A stretch of 56,271 nt of DNA from Mesostigma viride (GCA_009746045.1 RPFO01000246.1:2128517-2184787); one strand, 5' to 3'. Counted from the stretch's first letter, positions 23,275 through 35,759 are shown. Numbers and translations are program-made. The notes: generated by a model not told the origin, from the sequence alone.

Positions 23275-24415
23275 TGGATTGTTCGACGAGGAGAAGGCGA
23301 GGTTGCTGGCGGAGAATGCGAAAGAGCAGAGGGAAGCAGCGGAAGCCGTGCGTGGAAGATGAGGTAACGGGATGGAGTGTGGGCCCTGGCTTCTGGTTAT
23401 GAAATGATGGCGGTTGCAGGCCAGCCGTGCTCGCTGGTAATGGGTGTGTGGTGTTGAAATCCAAGTTCTGCGCTTATTCTCTTCTTTGGTCAATGATTGA
23501 AGGGATGTCGCCTTTTTTATTTTTGTGCATCTGCGTCCCGTCGTGACTGCCTCGTCATGGACGCCCAGGCGTAGAAGTTCGAACGAGGGAATGATTTTTC
23601 AAACGCCTGGATATGTTATGATGGTACGAATAAATGGTAATGGGTAGAGGCGGCCAAAATTTTGTTGGAAGTGTGCCAACGCCGCACATACGACTTGAAC
23701 AACCCTAGGTATCTTAGGAAAAGGAAGCACGGATACGTCGGAGTGGAGGAAGAGGAAGACGGTGACGATGGTGAAGACGGAGAGGTTTACAATGGAGGCC
23801 TTGAGAATGGGGAGACATTGAAGCAGGAGAGCAGGCTAGCGGTGAGTGGCCCGTCATGAATTACATTGTGGTTGCAGTTGTTAGCTAGGCGTGTTGATTG
23901 CTTCTTGCCGCGGGTAATCGCTAGCATGCATAACCTTCTTTTTTCAACAGGTGTTCTGGTGCATTGACTGCCGCAAAGCAATTAATGGGACTGATTATGT
24001 GCCTATCATGCCGTTTGGGAATCATACATTGCCAACAATTTGTGTTTAGAAGGCGCGCCTTCAGAAGCATATTCAGCACCGCACGAACCAGGTGCTGAAG
24101 GCGTGCTTGGAGAGGAAGGGGTATAAAGTGCGCATGACTGCATCGAAGAAGAAGAAGCAGCAGGAATCGGGCAAGACCATGATAACCGAGCCAGGATTGG
24201 CTTTCGTGCATGCAGTACATGGTGCGGCGCAGGCAGTGAATGCTGCATCGATTGCAGCGGTGCAGCCTGTGGCCATGGCGGTGCAGCGCACGGGTCCTGA
24301 TGTGTGGGCGTTGGCGAAGGAGATTCACGATGCTGTCATGGCCACATTGTCAAGCCAAGGAATGGGTGTTGGTTCCAGTCAGGTGCCTCGCCCGGAGGAA
24401 GCTTTTCTTCTGTAA
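23275..24415 (+). CDS. Candidate C2H2-like zinc-finger protein inside the CACTA element
   Basis: A phase-consistent model has exons at about 23275-23347 (coiled-coil-like LFDEEKARLLAENAKEQ), 23650-23841, 23951-23998 and 24050-24415 (TAA). Introns have GT-AG ends: GTGAGT donor at 23842, TTTCAACAG acceptor, and a short 51-nt intron with a weak GTGCCT donor. Exon 2 has basic LRKRKHGYV and then a very acidic run. Joining exons 3 and 4 creates WCIDCRKAING followed by LQKHIQHRTN, a CX2C...HX2H arrangement like a C2H2 finger. A Lys-rich segment (ASKKKKQQ) and an Ala-rich tail follow. The role could be a transposon-encoded DNA-binding protein or a captured host gene. Without the short intron, exon 3 runs into a stop at 24047. 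Confidence 0.4.
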
Positions 24416-24431
24416 GCAGAGGTGCGGCATC

Positions 24432-24521
24432 AAGCATTTGCAATCGCCATGAGAGCAGTGGAGATGTCTGCGGCATGAAGCATTTGCAATCGCCACGAGA
24501 GCAGTGGAGATGTCTGCGGCA
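24432..24521. repeat. 45-bp direct duplication
   Basis: Two adjacent copies of a unit containing AAGCATTTGCAATCGCCA and GAGCAGTGGAGATGTCTGCG, differing at one base. Confidence 0.85.
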
Positions 24522-25320
24522 TTTGGAGATCTGCAGACAATTGCAGGAGGACATTGTGCGGTACGCTTGTAGGGTGTATGCTGTGTTCCGCTCGCTAATG
24601 GACATGTGCCCCTGTAACCTCTTCCAGGCTAGTATCTGCTATCCACCTGTTCAGGCTTGAAAAGTAAATTGCTGTACGGTTCACAATTGGCATGGCTTGA
24701 CATGCACGCGTCCTTGACTGTGTTCTGCATGGGTTTGGGTTTTAGCGGTTTACATCAGACTCTGCTGTGTATCTGCTTAATCAGCCGACGTGTCACATAG
24801 GGACAGCAACGGCGCTGGGATGCCGCCCGGTGTGAATGCGAGTGAGGTACGCGCTGTCATGCATGGCGGATGGGGCGTGGAAGCCACGACCCACGTTTTT
24901 GTGTTTGCACGGGGGGCTAGGGTGCAAGTTGTTGTGTTGCCCTGTCATTCATATGGCCATGGATACGCGGGAAGCTTTCCCCGTACCCATACTTAATGAT
25001 GCATGGACTGGTTGTCACAGCCAAGGGTTTAGCTGTCGTGGGTTTGCTGAGTAATCATGGCAGGCTGCTAGGCTGGTGCTAGAACAGCCATAGCGCGGTT
25101 ACTGCTATGTCTTGCCCGTGCTAACTGATGCTGCAGCCACATGTGCGTGGAGCGCGAATCGTCCCGTGAGGAGAAGGAGGAGGCGGGGCCGGTGCACCCA
25201 CGGTCAGGCCGGTCCGGAGAAGAAGGAGGCGGAGCACCCAGTGTGGGAGAAGGAGAAGGCGGGGAAGCACTGAAGCTCCACCCCATGTCAGGCCTCTAGT
25301 ATAGGTGGCAGTTAACTAAA
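24522..25320. other. Unassigned CACTA interior with short exon-like segments
   Basis: Open segments with plausible splice borders occur at 24522-24660 (HLEICRQLQEDIVRY) and 25134-25301 (HMCVERESSREEKEEAG, ending TAG), but their phases do not join convincingly. Nothing else is recognised. Confidence 0.25.
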
Positions 25321-25800
25321 CCCATGCACCTGCAGGTTGTAGCTCAGAATGTATTAAAAATCATATGCCCCTTTGCAGGTATATGTGTAACAGTGACTCC
25401 CAACGGATATATGTTCCTAATTTGTTAAATTCTTACTGAATAATTGTTGTCTTTATGAACCCATGAAGAGCAAAGCCCGGTGGAGTACATGTAACGCATT
25501 ACCACGAGAAGGGGTCCCCACACCGCATTTCTTTGCTCTCTGTTCCTACTATGCAGAACAAGAAGAGGTGGAAGACCAATGTCCCGGCTCACACGCCAGC
25601 CCCTGTGGGTAAGCCCCCTCCCCCAAAGCGGAAGGGGCGCTTTGGGGAGAAGTGTAGTTAGGATTTTGTAGACTAGATAGCTTAGAGTTAGCTTATTTCG
25701 ATGTCGCGGCTTGACCCACCTCCACCCATTCAGCAAGGAATATGTGCTACATGATCTCCCAACGGAGGCATGTTATAATTTTATTTGATTGTTTAATGTA
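25321..25800 (+). mobile_element. Two short 3' tails of the ORF1 retroposon family
   Basis: 25330-25430 repeats the family's 3' UTR (GCAGGTTGTAGCTCAGAATG) and ends in ACTCC-CAAC-GGATA (25396-25409), a partly decayed hairpin. 25741-25800 carries ATATGTGCTACAT, CTCC-CAAC-GGAG (25756-25767) and an AT-rich tail. In front of the second lies a 37-codon open frame (25552-25662, starting MQNKKRWKTNV) with no match to ORF1, so the tail may serve more than one element type. Confidence 0.65.
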
Positions 25801-25880
25801 GTGTCTTGGGGCATGATGCAGATGAGATTTGTAACTTCCGTGTAATTATGTTTCTATAGAGATTAGCATAGTACTATAAA

Positions 25881-26806
25881 CATCCATCCATCCATCCATC
25901 CATCCATCCATCCATCCATCCATCCATCCATCCATCCATCCATCCATCCATCCATCCATCCATCCATCCATCCATCCATCCATCCATCCATCCATCCATC
26001 CATCCATCCATCCATCCATCCATCCATCCATCCATCCATCCATCCATCCATCCATCCATCCATCCATCCATCCATCCATCCATCCATCCATCCATCCATC
26101 CATCCATCCATCCATCCATCCATCCATCCATCCATCCATCCATCCATCCATCCATCCATCCATCCATCCATCCATCCATCCATCCATCCATCCATCCATC
26201 CATCCATCCATCCATCCATCCATCCATCCATCCATCCATCCATCCATCCATCCATCCATCCATCCATCCATCCATCCATCCATCCATCCATCCATCCATC
26301 CATCCATCCATCCATCCATCCATCCATCCATCCATCCATCCATCCATCCATCCATCCATCCATCCATCCATCCATCCATCCATCCATCCATCCATCCATC
26401 CATCCATCCATCCATCCATCCATCCATCCATCCATCCATCCATCCATCCATCCATCCATCCATCCATCCATCCATCCATCCATCCATCCATCCATCCATC
26501 CATCCATCCATCCATCCATCCATCCATCCATCCATCCATCCATCCATCCATCCATCCATCCATCCATCCATCCATCCATCCATCCATCCATCCATCCATC
26601 CATCCATCCATCCATCCATCCATCCATCCATCCATCCATCCATCCATCCATCCATCCATCCATCCATCCATCCATCCATCCATCCATCCATCCATCCATC
26701 CATCCATCCATCCATCCATCCATCCATCCATCCATCCATCCATCCATCCATCCATCCATCCATCCATCCATCCATCCATCCATCCATCCATCCATCCATC
26801 CATCCA
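25881..26806. repeat. (CATC)n microsatellite, 926 bp, about 231 units
   Basis: An essentially uninterrupted tetranucleotide array. Every minus frame reads as (MDGW)n because the unit has no stop. No imperfect unit is seen until the right edge (CCATTGATC). Confidence 0.98.
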
Positions 26807-27350
26807 TTGATCGGGGTATCAAGGAGACAACCAGCGCAGGCCAGAAATCGGGAGAATCAGAAATCGGGGTATAGTCCTAGTACAGCCATGCTACGTCCTG
26901 GCTATGATGAGATTACTTGCCCACGCTCCTAGTGTTATGCCATGCTCACATGGGTCTTATTGCACCCACAGATTGCCGGATCGTTAGCGTGTCCGTTTAG
27001 CTAGCGTTCCCGAATGCAGCTGTGGCATGCCTTAGGCATGAAGGAGACTGGGGGTCTCTGCCCTTTCTCCTGTTGTGCACACACAGGGATTAAAAGCACT
27101 TCGGTGCTCCGTGACTCCCCAACGGGAGCACGTGTTTAATTAATTAATTAATTAATTAATTAATTAATTAATTAATTAATTAATTAATTAATCGGGGTTA
27201 ACTAATGCTCCTTGACTCCCTAATGGGGGCATGAGTTTAATAAATGAATTAAGTAGTTAGTTAATAAATCAGGTTGATTCAGATGAGGTCCCTGCTGGTT
27301 CCTTGTGGACTGGCCAGCCAGGGAGATATCTTCTTACATGGTCAGGACCA
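26807..27350 (+). other. Flank with two retroposon tails and an (AATT)n run
   Basis: 26817-26850 repeats a sequence also at 18658-18695 (TATCAAGGA.ACAACCAGC.CAGGCCAGAAATCG). A tail with hairpin CTCCC-CAAC-GGGAG (27115-27128), extended by outer CGTG/CACG pairing, is followed by (TTAA)n at 27136-27192. A second tail has CTCCC-TAAT-GGGGG (27216-27229). Confidence 0.65.
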
Positions 27351-29290
27351 CGAGCCACGAGGTAGCCATGGCTGACGGCGGAGCTCATAACTTTCACGTT
27401 TGAGCCCCAAATTCAGCTGTGAATATCACTATCGCTTCGTCTTTCTAAGACGCACATGCTGATATAATTTTTCCGAATCTAACACGCAATATATGACGAG
27501 CAAACGTCCTTTGACGCAACGCAGTTTGGCGGATGCGCTCGCCCATGAAAATGCGGCAGCTGCGGCTGCAGCTTCGCCATCAGGTCCGGTAGACAGCGGT
27601 GACACTAGTCGTGCACTGGTGGCCACCCAGCAACCTCCCGGGCTTAATGCCTCGCCATCGGCATCGCCTGACCCGAAACGCACCCGCCCAGCCGACAAAA
27701 CAGGATGGTCCCGCCCCTCGGAACCGCGCTTTCGGCCCCACCCTTTCAAGGTCGATGATCACGACTGGAACAACCTGTCTCCTTACGATGCTATGGACTG
27801 CATCTTCTACGGGGACTACGCCTCGCTTTACGACCTGTGCCTCCATCTTTACGACCAAGGTCGCCTCATCGGCAGCAACGGCAGCCGCTGGCAAACCCAC
27901 GGCGCCCTGCTTGGCTGCCCCCGCCCCCAGCTCCAGCACACCATCCTCAACTCCCTTCTCGAGCGCTCTGACGACGAGATCTGGGCTCCATCCATCTCCG
28001 CCCCCACCCTCCGTTCCATCCTCACGGAAGCCTTTCAGCAGCACGTGACCCCCCTTGCTGCTGACGTCGCAGCAATGGGTGGCACGCTGGCTGCTGAACT
28101 TCCTCACATTTCCGCCGCTGCCGCCTCCACCTCCACTGCCATTTCCGCCTCCACTGCCGACATCAAAGCCCAGCTCCTCGACCTCGACCAACGCCTTCAA
28201 GCCACCGCCAACGCCCTTGAGAGCTTGCATGACACCGCCGGCCTCACCGCCCAGGCGGTGAAGGACATCGCCGCCCAGCCGGCGTCTGCTGGCCCGGCCG
28301 GCGATGCTCCCTCCACCTGGGCGGACTTGCTTAAGCAGCACACCACCTCCACCACCTCCACCATCTCGGCACAACTCAACGGCAACAAGCCCTCGACCTT
28401 CGCGAGGAAACCGACATCGCCCGGCGCAGCCACAATGTCATCGTCAAGCACTTCGACCAGCCGGCAGGTGAGACCTCCACGACCCTTCTTGAGGCATTTA
28501 AGCGCGACATTCTTGCCCCCATGCTACTCACTGGTGAGCTGGACATGTCGGCTGTCCGCCTCCCCGCGCGCGGGGGAAGGCTGGCCCGGCACCCGTGCTC
28601 CTCACCTTTAAGTACATGGCGGACAAGCTGTCGTTCCTTAAATGCCGCAAGAAGCTCTCGAGGACTCGCTTCACGCTGGACGACGACTTGACCCTGGCCC
28701 AGCAACAGCGGCGACGCGAGCTATGGCCGGCCTACCTTCAGCTCCGGCACAGCGCAGGGGGGAAGCCGGTATACTGGAGGGGGCGGTCATCCACGTTGAC
28801 CACAAGCCCTGGCAGCCCCCTCCTGCCACCCCAGACTAGGGAATTCATACCAGTAGTGTAGATTAGTCAGGCTTAGCCTAGCATGTGGCCCACGCGCATG
28901 TGCGCCCATAATGGCCCCCATGGATGTTGTCTACAGAATTTAGCCAAGCCCTGCCTATAACGGGACCCCCATGGATGTTGCATTAAGAATTTCGCCATGC
29001 TATGCCATGCAGAGAGATGCTCTCTGTAGAGAAGCCATGTCCTAGCTCTTGTATAGCCATGATGATCTTCCCCACCTATGACAGGCTCCCCTTCGCTGGG
29101 TGTTGCCTGAAACTCTGGGTGGTGCAGGTGCCCTAGTGCACCTAGAGCAAGTGTTGTTTACATTCCCACCCTTGCAGGAAGTAGCTTAGAATGTATGATA
29201 GGCCATATGCCCCTTCTCTGGGCTATGTGCTACATATACTCCCAACGGAGTTATGTTACAATTCAATTCAATTCAATTCAATGGTCAGGC
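27351..29290 (+). mobile_element. ORF1 retroposon, copy B (full length, about 1.9 kb)
   Basis: It starts at CACGAGCCACGAGGTAGCC, the same 5' boundary as copy A. It then has a 140-bp leader, ORF1 (27493 to about 28815), a 3' UTR, the hairpin ACTCC-CAAC-GGAGT (29238-29251) and a pentanucleotide tail (AATTC)4. No endonuclease, reverse transcriptase or second ORF is present, and the 3' UTR is only about 450 bp. Structurally it resembles the ORF1-only half-L1 (HAL1) elements known from mammals. It lies inside the CACTA element. Confidence 0.8.
27493..28815 (+). pseudogene. LINE ORF1-like RNA-binding protein, frameshifted (copy B)
   Basis: The N-terminus is MTSKRPLTQRSLADALAHEN, followed by an Ala/Pro-rich region. 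Around residues 200-260 there is a heptad-like segment (DIKAQLLDLDQRLQATANAL), likely a trimerising coiled coil as in LINE-1 ORF1p. The RRM-like segment (RRSHNVIVKHFDQPAGE) lies in another frame from about 28380. The C-terminal domain (FTLDDDLTLAQQQRRRELWP) lies in a third frame from about 28595. At least two frameshifts inactivate this copy. The domain order coiled coil, RRM, C-terminal domain is established for L1 ORF1p; assignment here rests on pattern, not a search. Confidence 0.7.
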
Positions 29291-30300
29291 CCTTGCCGAC
29301 CATGTAAGAACGAACCTGTTAGGCGACGCAGTGGCCAACATTGGACATACCGCCATATGTTTGTCTCCGCGATATGATTTTAGCTGACATGCAGAGCACA
29401 GACACTGTTGGCGTCATCCGCTCAACCCCTCTTATTCAGACATGGGACCTCGGATATGTAGGATTAGTAGCGTTGCCCAGTCGGACATTGTCAAAGACTA
29501 CGACCCCCCAGTTGTGGGTCCTAGGAAATTTAACAAGCATGATTGTCTCCTTGTTGATAGGCATTAATTAATCCTTGATGATAGGCATTGCTTGCGTGCA
29601 AGAGTAGCTCGAGGCCCATATTTTAGACTACTAGCTGAGCTGTGGACATACATGTTGTTATTGACGTCTTGACGGATATTGACGTCTTGGGGCACCTGAC
29701 TTCCACTATATCTTCTTTGGGGAATTCAGAGATCCCGGTCCCCCAACATGGACATGAGACTAATTAAAATCAATTAATCAATGTCATGAATAGAGCGCGT
29801 TCATGACGTTCAGTCATGAACAGAGTCCTAACCTTAAACACATAAGAAAACAATTATGGCGGGCCATGTGACCAATGTAAGAAGCTTAGCCCCCAAACAT
29901 ATTGTTGTCTCACGTAATGAATCACTTGCTGATCAACAAATCGATGATTATCTCATAGGCACAATGTACCTCTGACCATCATTGCTGGCCCATGCATGCA
30001 TGCACCAATGGCAGCCTACATGACACATACATCGCTTATTTGCCATGTAAAAAATGCGACAAAGTGTCCATATAGGTACTCATAGATTAGCACAAATTCC
30101 TTAGCACGATGTGGACAACTTTACTTAACGGTGAAAGCCTGTCTCGCCCTTATTGCCTTGAGGGTTCCCGGCGATAGGTCCTGTCTGTTGGTCGACATTT
30201 TTCTTTTGCAGCTGGCCATCGTCGGTAGGTATGAATGATCTCGATGCTAGCAATTACGATGATGATACCCGAGGTAGTCTATACCTAGGATCGAGAGCTT
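29291..30300. other. Unassigned CACTA interior
   Basis: AT-balanced sequence with no repeat array. A short open segment at about 29484-29572 (IVKDYDPPVVGPRKFNKHD) looks protein-like and is preceded by CCCAG, but nothing joins it. No gene is claimed. Confidence 0.3.
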
Positions 30301-31535
30301 CTTCTTGTATGGCAATGCCGGCAGTTAACTATTACTCCGAATAAAGAGTTAAGAGGTTGGCCCTCGGCAGTCGGCATGGCGATCACGGAGCGATGACGGG
30401 GCGATGACGGGGCGATGACGGGGCGTTGACGCGCGTGATGAATAGGATCTGTTTGACAGGCGGCGGCTATTGGTAATATAGATTGTTGATTAAGAGAAGA
30501 GTTTAGATGTTGGCCCGTGGGCGATGACGGTGACGGCGTCACCGTCATCGCCCTCGACGGGCGTCATGAATACGACCTTTTTGATATGCGGCGGCTATTG
30601 GTAATATAGGTCGTTGACTACTACTCCGAATACAAATGTAAAGAGTTAAGAGGTTGGCCCTCGGCTGGCTCGGCATGGCGATCACGGGGCGATGACGGGG
30701 CGATGACGGGGCGTTCAACGTTCAAGTTGACGCGCGTGATGAATAGGATCTGTTTGATAGGCGGCGGCTATTGGTAACATAGATTCACTACAATACGGTT
30801 CGTAGGAGACGCGAAATGAGTGAGAATGTTACCCGAGCGGTAACGAGGATTCGCACCGTTGATTTTAACATATGTTTCTTTTTTTGCGCCATTTGGCGAG
30901 CATCGACTGGAGCCTGAACCTAGCGGGGGGAATCGTGCGGGGGAATCTTGCGGGGGAATCTTGCGGGGAAAAATTCCGAACGTGAATTTAGCGAAGTCCT
31001 ACTACATTTTGCTTGGGTACACGGTACTACAGTTTCGTCACTGAAAATTTTCTCTAGTTGCTTTGGTGTTTCGTACGTTCCGCTGAAATTTTCGTGTTCA
31101 GTGACCAGATCACAATTTGATCCGGGCGCAAAATGATTGGCTGTACGGTACGAACCAAAAACGAAATTTTAGTATCTAAGTTCCGCAGCGCTTGCTGAAT
31201 TTGCCCCGGAAGCCCGGGGGCACTTTCCCCGCTGAAAAAGGTGTCCGCGGAAGCGTATTGTAGTGTTGTTGATTAAGAGAAGAGTTTAGATGTTGGCCCG
31301 TCGAGGGCGATGACGGTGACGGTCGTCACCGTCATCGCCCTCGACGGGCGTGATGATAAGCCCATGTTTGATATGCGGCAGCTATTGGTAGTATAGGTCG
31401 TTGACTATCACTCCGAATAAAGAGTTAACAGGTTAAGGCCCTCGGCCGGGCGATGACGGGGCGATGACGGGGCGTTGACGCTCGTGATGAATAGGACCTG
31501 TTTGATAGGCGGCGGCTATTGCTAATATATAGGTC
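30300..31535. repeat. Cluster of related palindromic repeats
   Basis: At least four partial copies share CTCCGAATA.AAGAGTTAA, GGCGATGACGGGGCGATGAC, GCGGCGGCTATTGGTAATATA and GTTGATTAAGAGAAGAG. Two central palindromes occur: 30519-30553 (16-bp arms) and 31296-31349 (25-bp arms, 4-nt loop). The arrangement looks like tandem or nested copies of a small palindromic element. Confidence 0.7.
30786..31265. mobile_element. CACTA-like MITE, 480 bp
   Basis: It begins CACTACAATACG and ends CGTATTGTAGTG, a perfect 12-bp inverted terminus, with weaker similarity continuing inward (TTCGTAGGAGACGC against TTCCGCGGACACC). It sits inside one copy of the surrounding palindromic repeat. The uninterrupted copy at 30479-30493 reads AGATTGTTGATTAAG, whereas here AGATT and TTGTTGATTAAG flank the element, so insertion duplicated TT (2 bp). 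There is no coding capacity. The termini differ from those of the 13-kb element, so a different transposase is implied. Confidence 0.8.
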
Positions 31536-31546
31536 GGATATTTGTG

Positions 31547-32085
31547 TACCACCCCCCTCCTTCCCACGGCAGGTACGCAGCGACCCGCTGTTGTCCTGGC
31601 TGCAATTGTGTATCACTTGTACGGTATTTGTGTATCACTTGTAGCGTATTTGTGTATCACTTGTCCTCCTTCCCACGGCAGGTACGCAGCGACCCGCTGT
31701 TGTCCTGGCTGCAATTGTGTATCACTTGTACGGTATTTGTGTATCACTTGTAGCGTATTTGTGTATCACTTGTCCTCCTTCCCACGGCAGGTACGCAGCG
31801 ACCCGCTGTTATACTGGCGGCAGTTGTGTATCACTTGTAGCGTATTTGTGTATCACTTGTCCTCCTTCCCACGGCAGGTACGCAGCGACCCGCTGTTGTC
31901 CTGGCTGCAATTGTGTATCACTTGTACGGTATTTGTGTATCACTTGTAGCGTATTTGTGTATCACTTGTCCTCCTTCCCACGGCAGGTACGCAGCGACCC
32001 GCTGTTGTCCTGGCTGCAATTGTGTATCACTTGTACGGAATTTGTGTATCACTTGTACGGTATTTGTGTACCACCACCCTCCATG
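31547..32085. repeat. Tandem repeat of about 108 bp, five copies
   Basis: Units contain TCCTTCCCACGGCAGGTACG and two or three copies of a GTATCACTTGT.....TATTTGT submotif. One unit lacks a submotif, which shortens it. Cys- and Val-rich open frames follow from the repeat. Confidence 0.9.
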
Positions 32086-33475
<1,390 letters not shown>

Positions 33476-34195
33476 CCGCTCTCTTGTCCCTCCCGCACCC
33501 CTCCTCTCTCTTTCCCTTTCCCTTGGCTGTTGAGAAGGACTGGGGTGAAAAATCCAGACCGTTGGTGGCTGCCTTCAAGCAGGAAGTTTCAAGGATCAAC
33601 AAGTTTTTGTGAGCTGTCTCATATGGTCACTGCTGCGACAAAGGTGAGTTATCTTGTTTTTCATGCAATTTTTTTGCTGTAGCTAGGTAAGCCGGCCGTT
33701 TTGTACTCCTCTTTCTTTTGCTCTCACGATTATTCTTGTTGTGGTTTATATGGTCCCGTTAAGTGGCATGCATTATCATTATCCACATTAGTGTGAGAAA
33801 CCATCAGCAGTGTTGTAGCTTGCATCTACAACAACAGTTTTTGCTGCCGCCACCACTGCTATTACCAACATAAAGTCATTCTTGCTTTCTAAGCACTCTT
33901 TTTCCTCTTGGGCTGTTGGTTGGGATACCAGCCACCCTTGCACGCATAAATTCAAGCACCGGGTGCATGTGAAAACACAACCAAGGCAAGAATGTCCCCC
34001 TATCGCAATATCCCACCCACGCAACGCACCCAATGCAGCAAGAATGGGACCACCTTGTTGCCATGAGCTCTAGCACCGTAGCCACCTCTAGCTTTCTACT
34101 GTTCCCGTCCATCCTTATTTACACTGGCTGCTTTGCTTGCATTTCTGGCTCAGTGCCAGTTTGCACTTGCTAGCTTGCTAAGACAATAATGCAGC
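33476..34195. other. Unassigned CACTA interior
   Basis: A possible coding segment at 33536-33611 (EKSRPLVAAFKQEVSRINKF) ends in TGA. An alternative frame runs to a GTGAGT donor at 33643. There is not enough to call a gene. The rest shows nothing recognisable. Confidence 0.25.
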
Positions 34196-34605
34196 TTGCA
34201 AACGGCAAGGGCAAGCACCCGGGTAAGAGCAAAGGCAACCGCACGAGCAAAGGAAAGGGAAACTGGAAGAGCAAGCACAAGGCCAAGGAAAGGATTAAGG
34301 CACTTGTGCTTGCCAAAAGGGCAGGCTCAAGGGAAATGACAAGGGCAGGGGCAGGCACAAGGGAAGCGGATAAGGGCAAGGGCAGGCGCAAGGGAAAGAG
34401 ATTAGGACAAGTCAAGCACGAGGGAACGGACAAGGGCACGGGCAGGCACAAGGGAAAAGATGAAGACAAGGGCAGGCACTAGGGGAAGGATGAGGGCAAC
34501 GGCAAACACTGGGGATCAAAAGGTAGGGGCAAGGGCAGATGCTAGGGTAACAGTTAGGGCAAAGGCAGGCACAAGAGAAGAATAAGGGGCCGTGAAGTAT
34601 AAGTG
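34196..34605. repeat. Degenerate AAGGGCAGGCACAAGGGAA-type repeat
   Basis: Irregular 12- to 18-bp units rich in AAGGGCA. The 97-codon plus-strand Lys/Gly-rich frame (34189-34482) is probably produced by the repeat. Confidence 0.7.
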
Positions 34606-34805
34606 GAAATGCGGGTGGCGACATGGGGTTCGATCGGGCCTGCTGATGCAAATGCAGATTTCAACTGCAGTGACAAACTCAAGCGTAGACATAGGCAACG
34701 ACAAATTCCTTGCATGCGTGCCTTGCTCTTCACCGGCTGGCTCGTTTGCTAGTTGTCTAACAGTTTCTACCGATAAACATCACTTGCCATTGTAAGGTCT
34801 GCCTT

Positions 34806-35060
34806 GCTGCCGTGCTAGTGGGTAGCTGGGTGATCGTGCTTGTTCCTTGTCAAGGGAGGGATGCATGTGGAGTAGGTGGGTGGGTGTGCTTGTTCCTTGC
34901 CAAGGAAGGGATGCACAAAGGTTAGATAGGTGCACGTGCTTGTTTCTTGTCAAGGGAGGGACGCACAAAGGGTAGGTGGGGGCACATGGTTGTGCCTCGT
35001 CAAGGGCGGGATGCACGAAGGGTAGGTGGGGGCATGTGGTTGGTCCTTGTCTTTTCACCG
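34806..35060. repeat. Tandem repeat of about 59 bp, 4 to 5 copies
   Basis: Units contain GTAGGTGGG, GTGCTTGTTCCTTGTCAAGG and GAGGGATGCACAAAG, diverged by 10-20 percent. Confidence 0.85.
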
Positions 35061-35759
35061 CCCAAGCGATGGCGATGTAGCATGCATTATACATTTATTC
35101 GTGCATTAAAAATCACTTTCCTTACAAGCGGCCTTAGCCGACTCCATCTGCCGTTGCCATTTCTCCGTATTGCATTGTCCGGACACGGTTTTTGTGTCGC
35201 AGGTCTTCCCCCGTAAAGGCACAAGCTGCCTGCGCGCGGAATTCTGTGCAGACACCTCGGTTTCCAACACGACGGCATCCCGCACATATCGAGCTCTGGA
35301 TGTACAACATCTTCCCCCGGCGCACTTGCTCCCGGATGGAGCTTCTGTGCGGTGCCGACATCCCCGGAGCTGTCCTAAGCACTGCATGGAAACAGTATTT
35401 CAAGCCACGAAGAGAAGCCACGACTTTGATATTGACTTGATATTGTCGTCAGAAGACTTGATATGCTCTTTCTGTGAAGGCGTTGGATTTTTGTGCATGA
35501 CATGTAATCCTGCATGTAATAATGAAATGGTTTATGAAATAGAAACTTGTCTTGCATGAGCCTTGCTGCAAATGCCATTCATTTTTATTTTTTTTTCCGG
35601 GTAAATGGGTGTTAGGGGTTAGGTTGACCGAAATGATAAGTGAAATTCCTTCAGTGAAATTCTAAGTGACATGCGTACTGCAATTCAGAACGACATAGCG
35701 ACATGATAGTGTAGTACCGGTAGTGTACGCGAGAAGCATACGACGTCGTAACCTACGGG
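35061..35759. other. Unassigned, with a possible exon
   Basis: From an acceptor at 35203 (TGTGTCGCAG) two plus frames stay open: one to 35559 (129-codon frame from 35170) and one to 35440 (ending near STAWKQYFKPRREA). Neither resembles a known family to me. The AT-rich stretch after 35580 is empty. Confidence 0.25.

Noticed and set aside
25846-26822. Minus-strand ORFs of about 310-319 codons reading (MDGW)n
   Set aside because: Translation of the CATC microsatellite.
34189-34482. 97-codon Lys/Gly-rich protein
   Set aside because: Coincides with a degenerate AAGGGCA repeat; there is no splice or conservation evidence.
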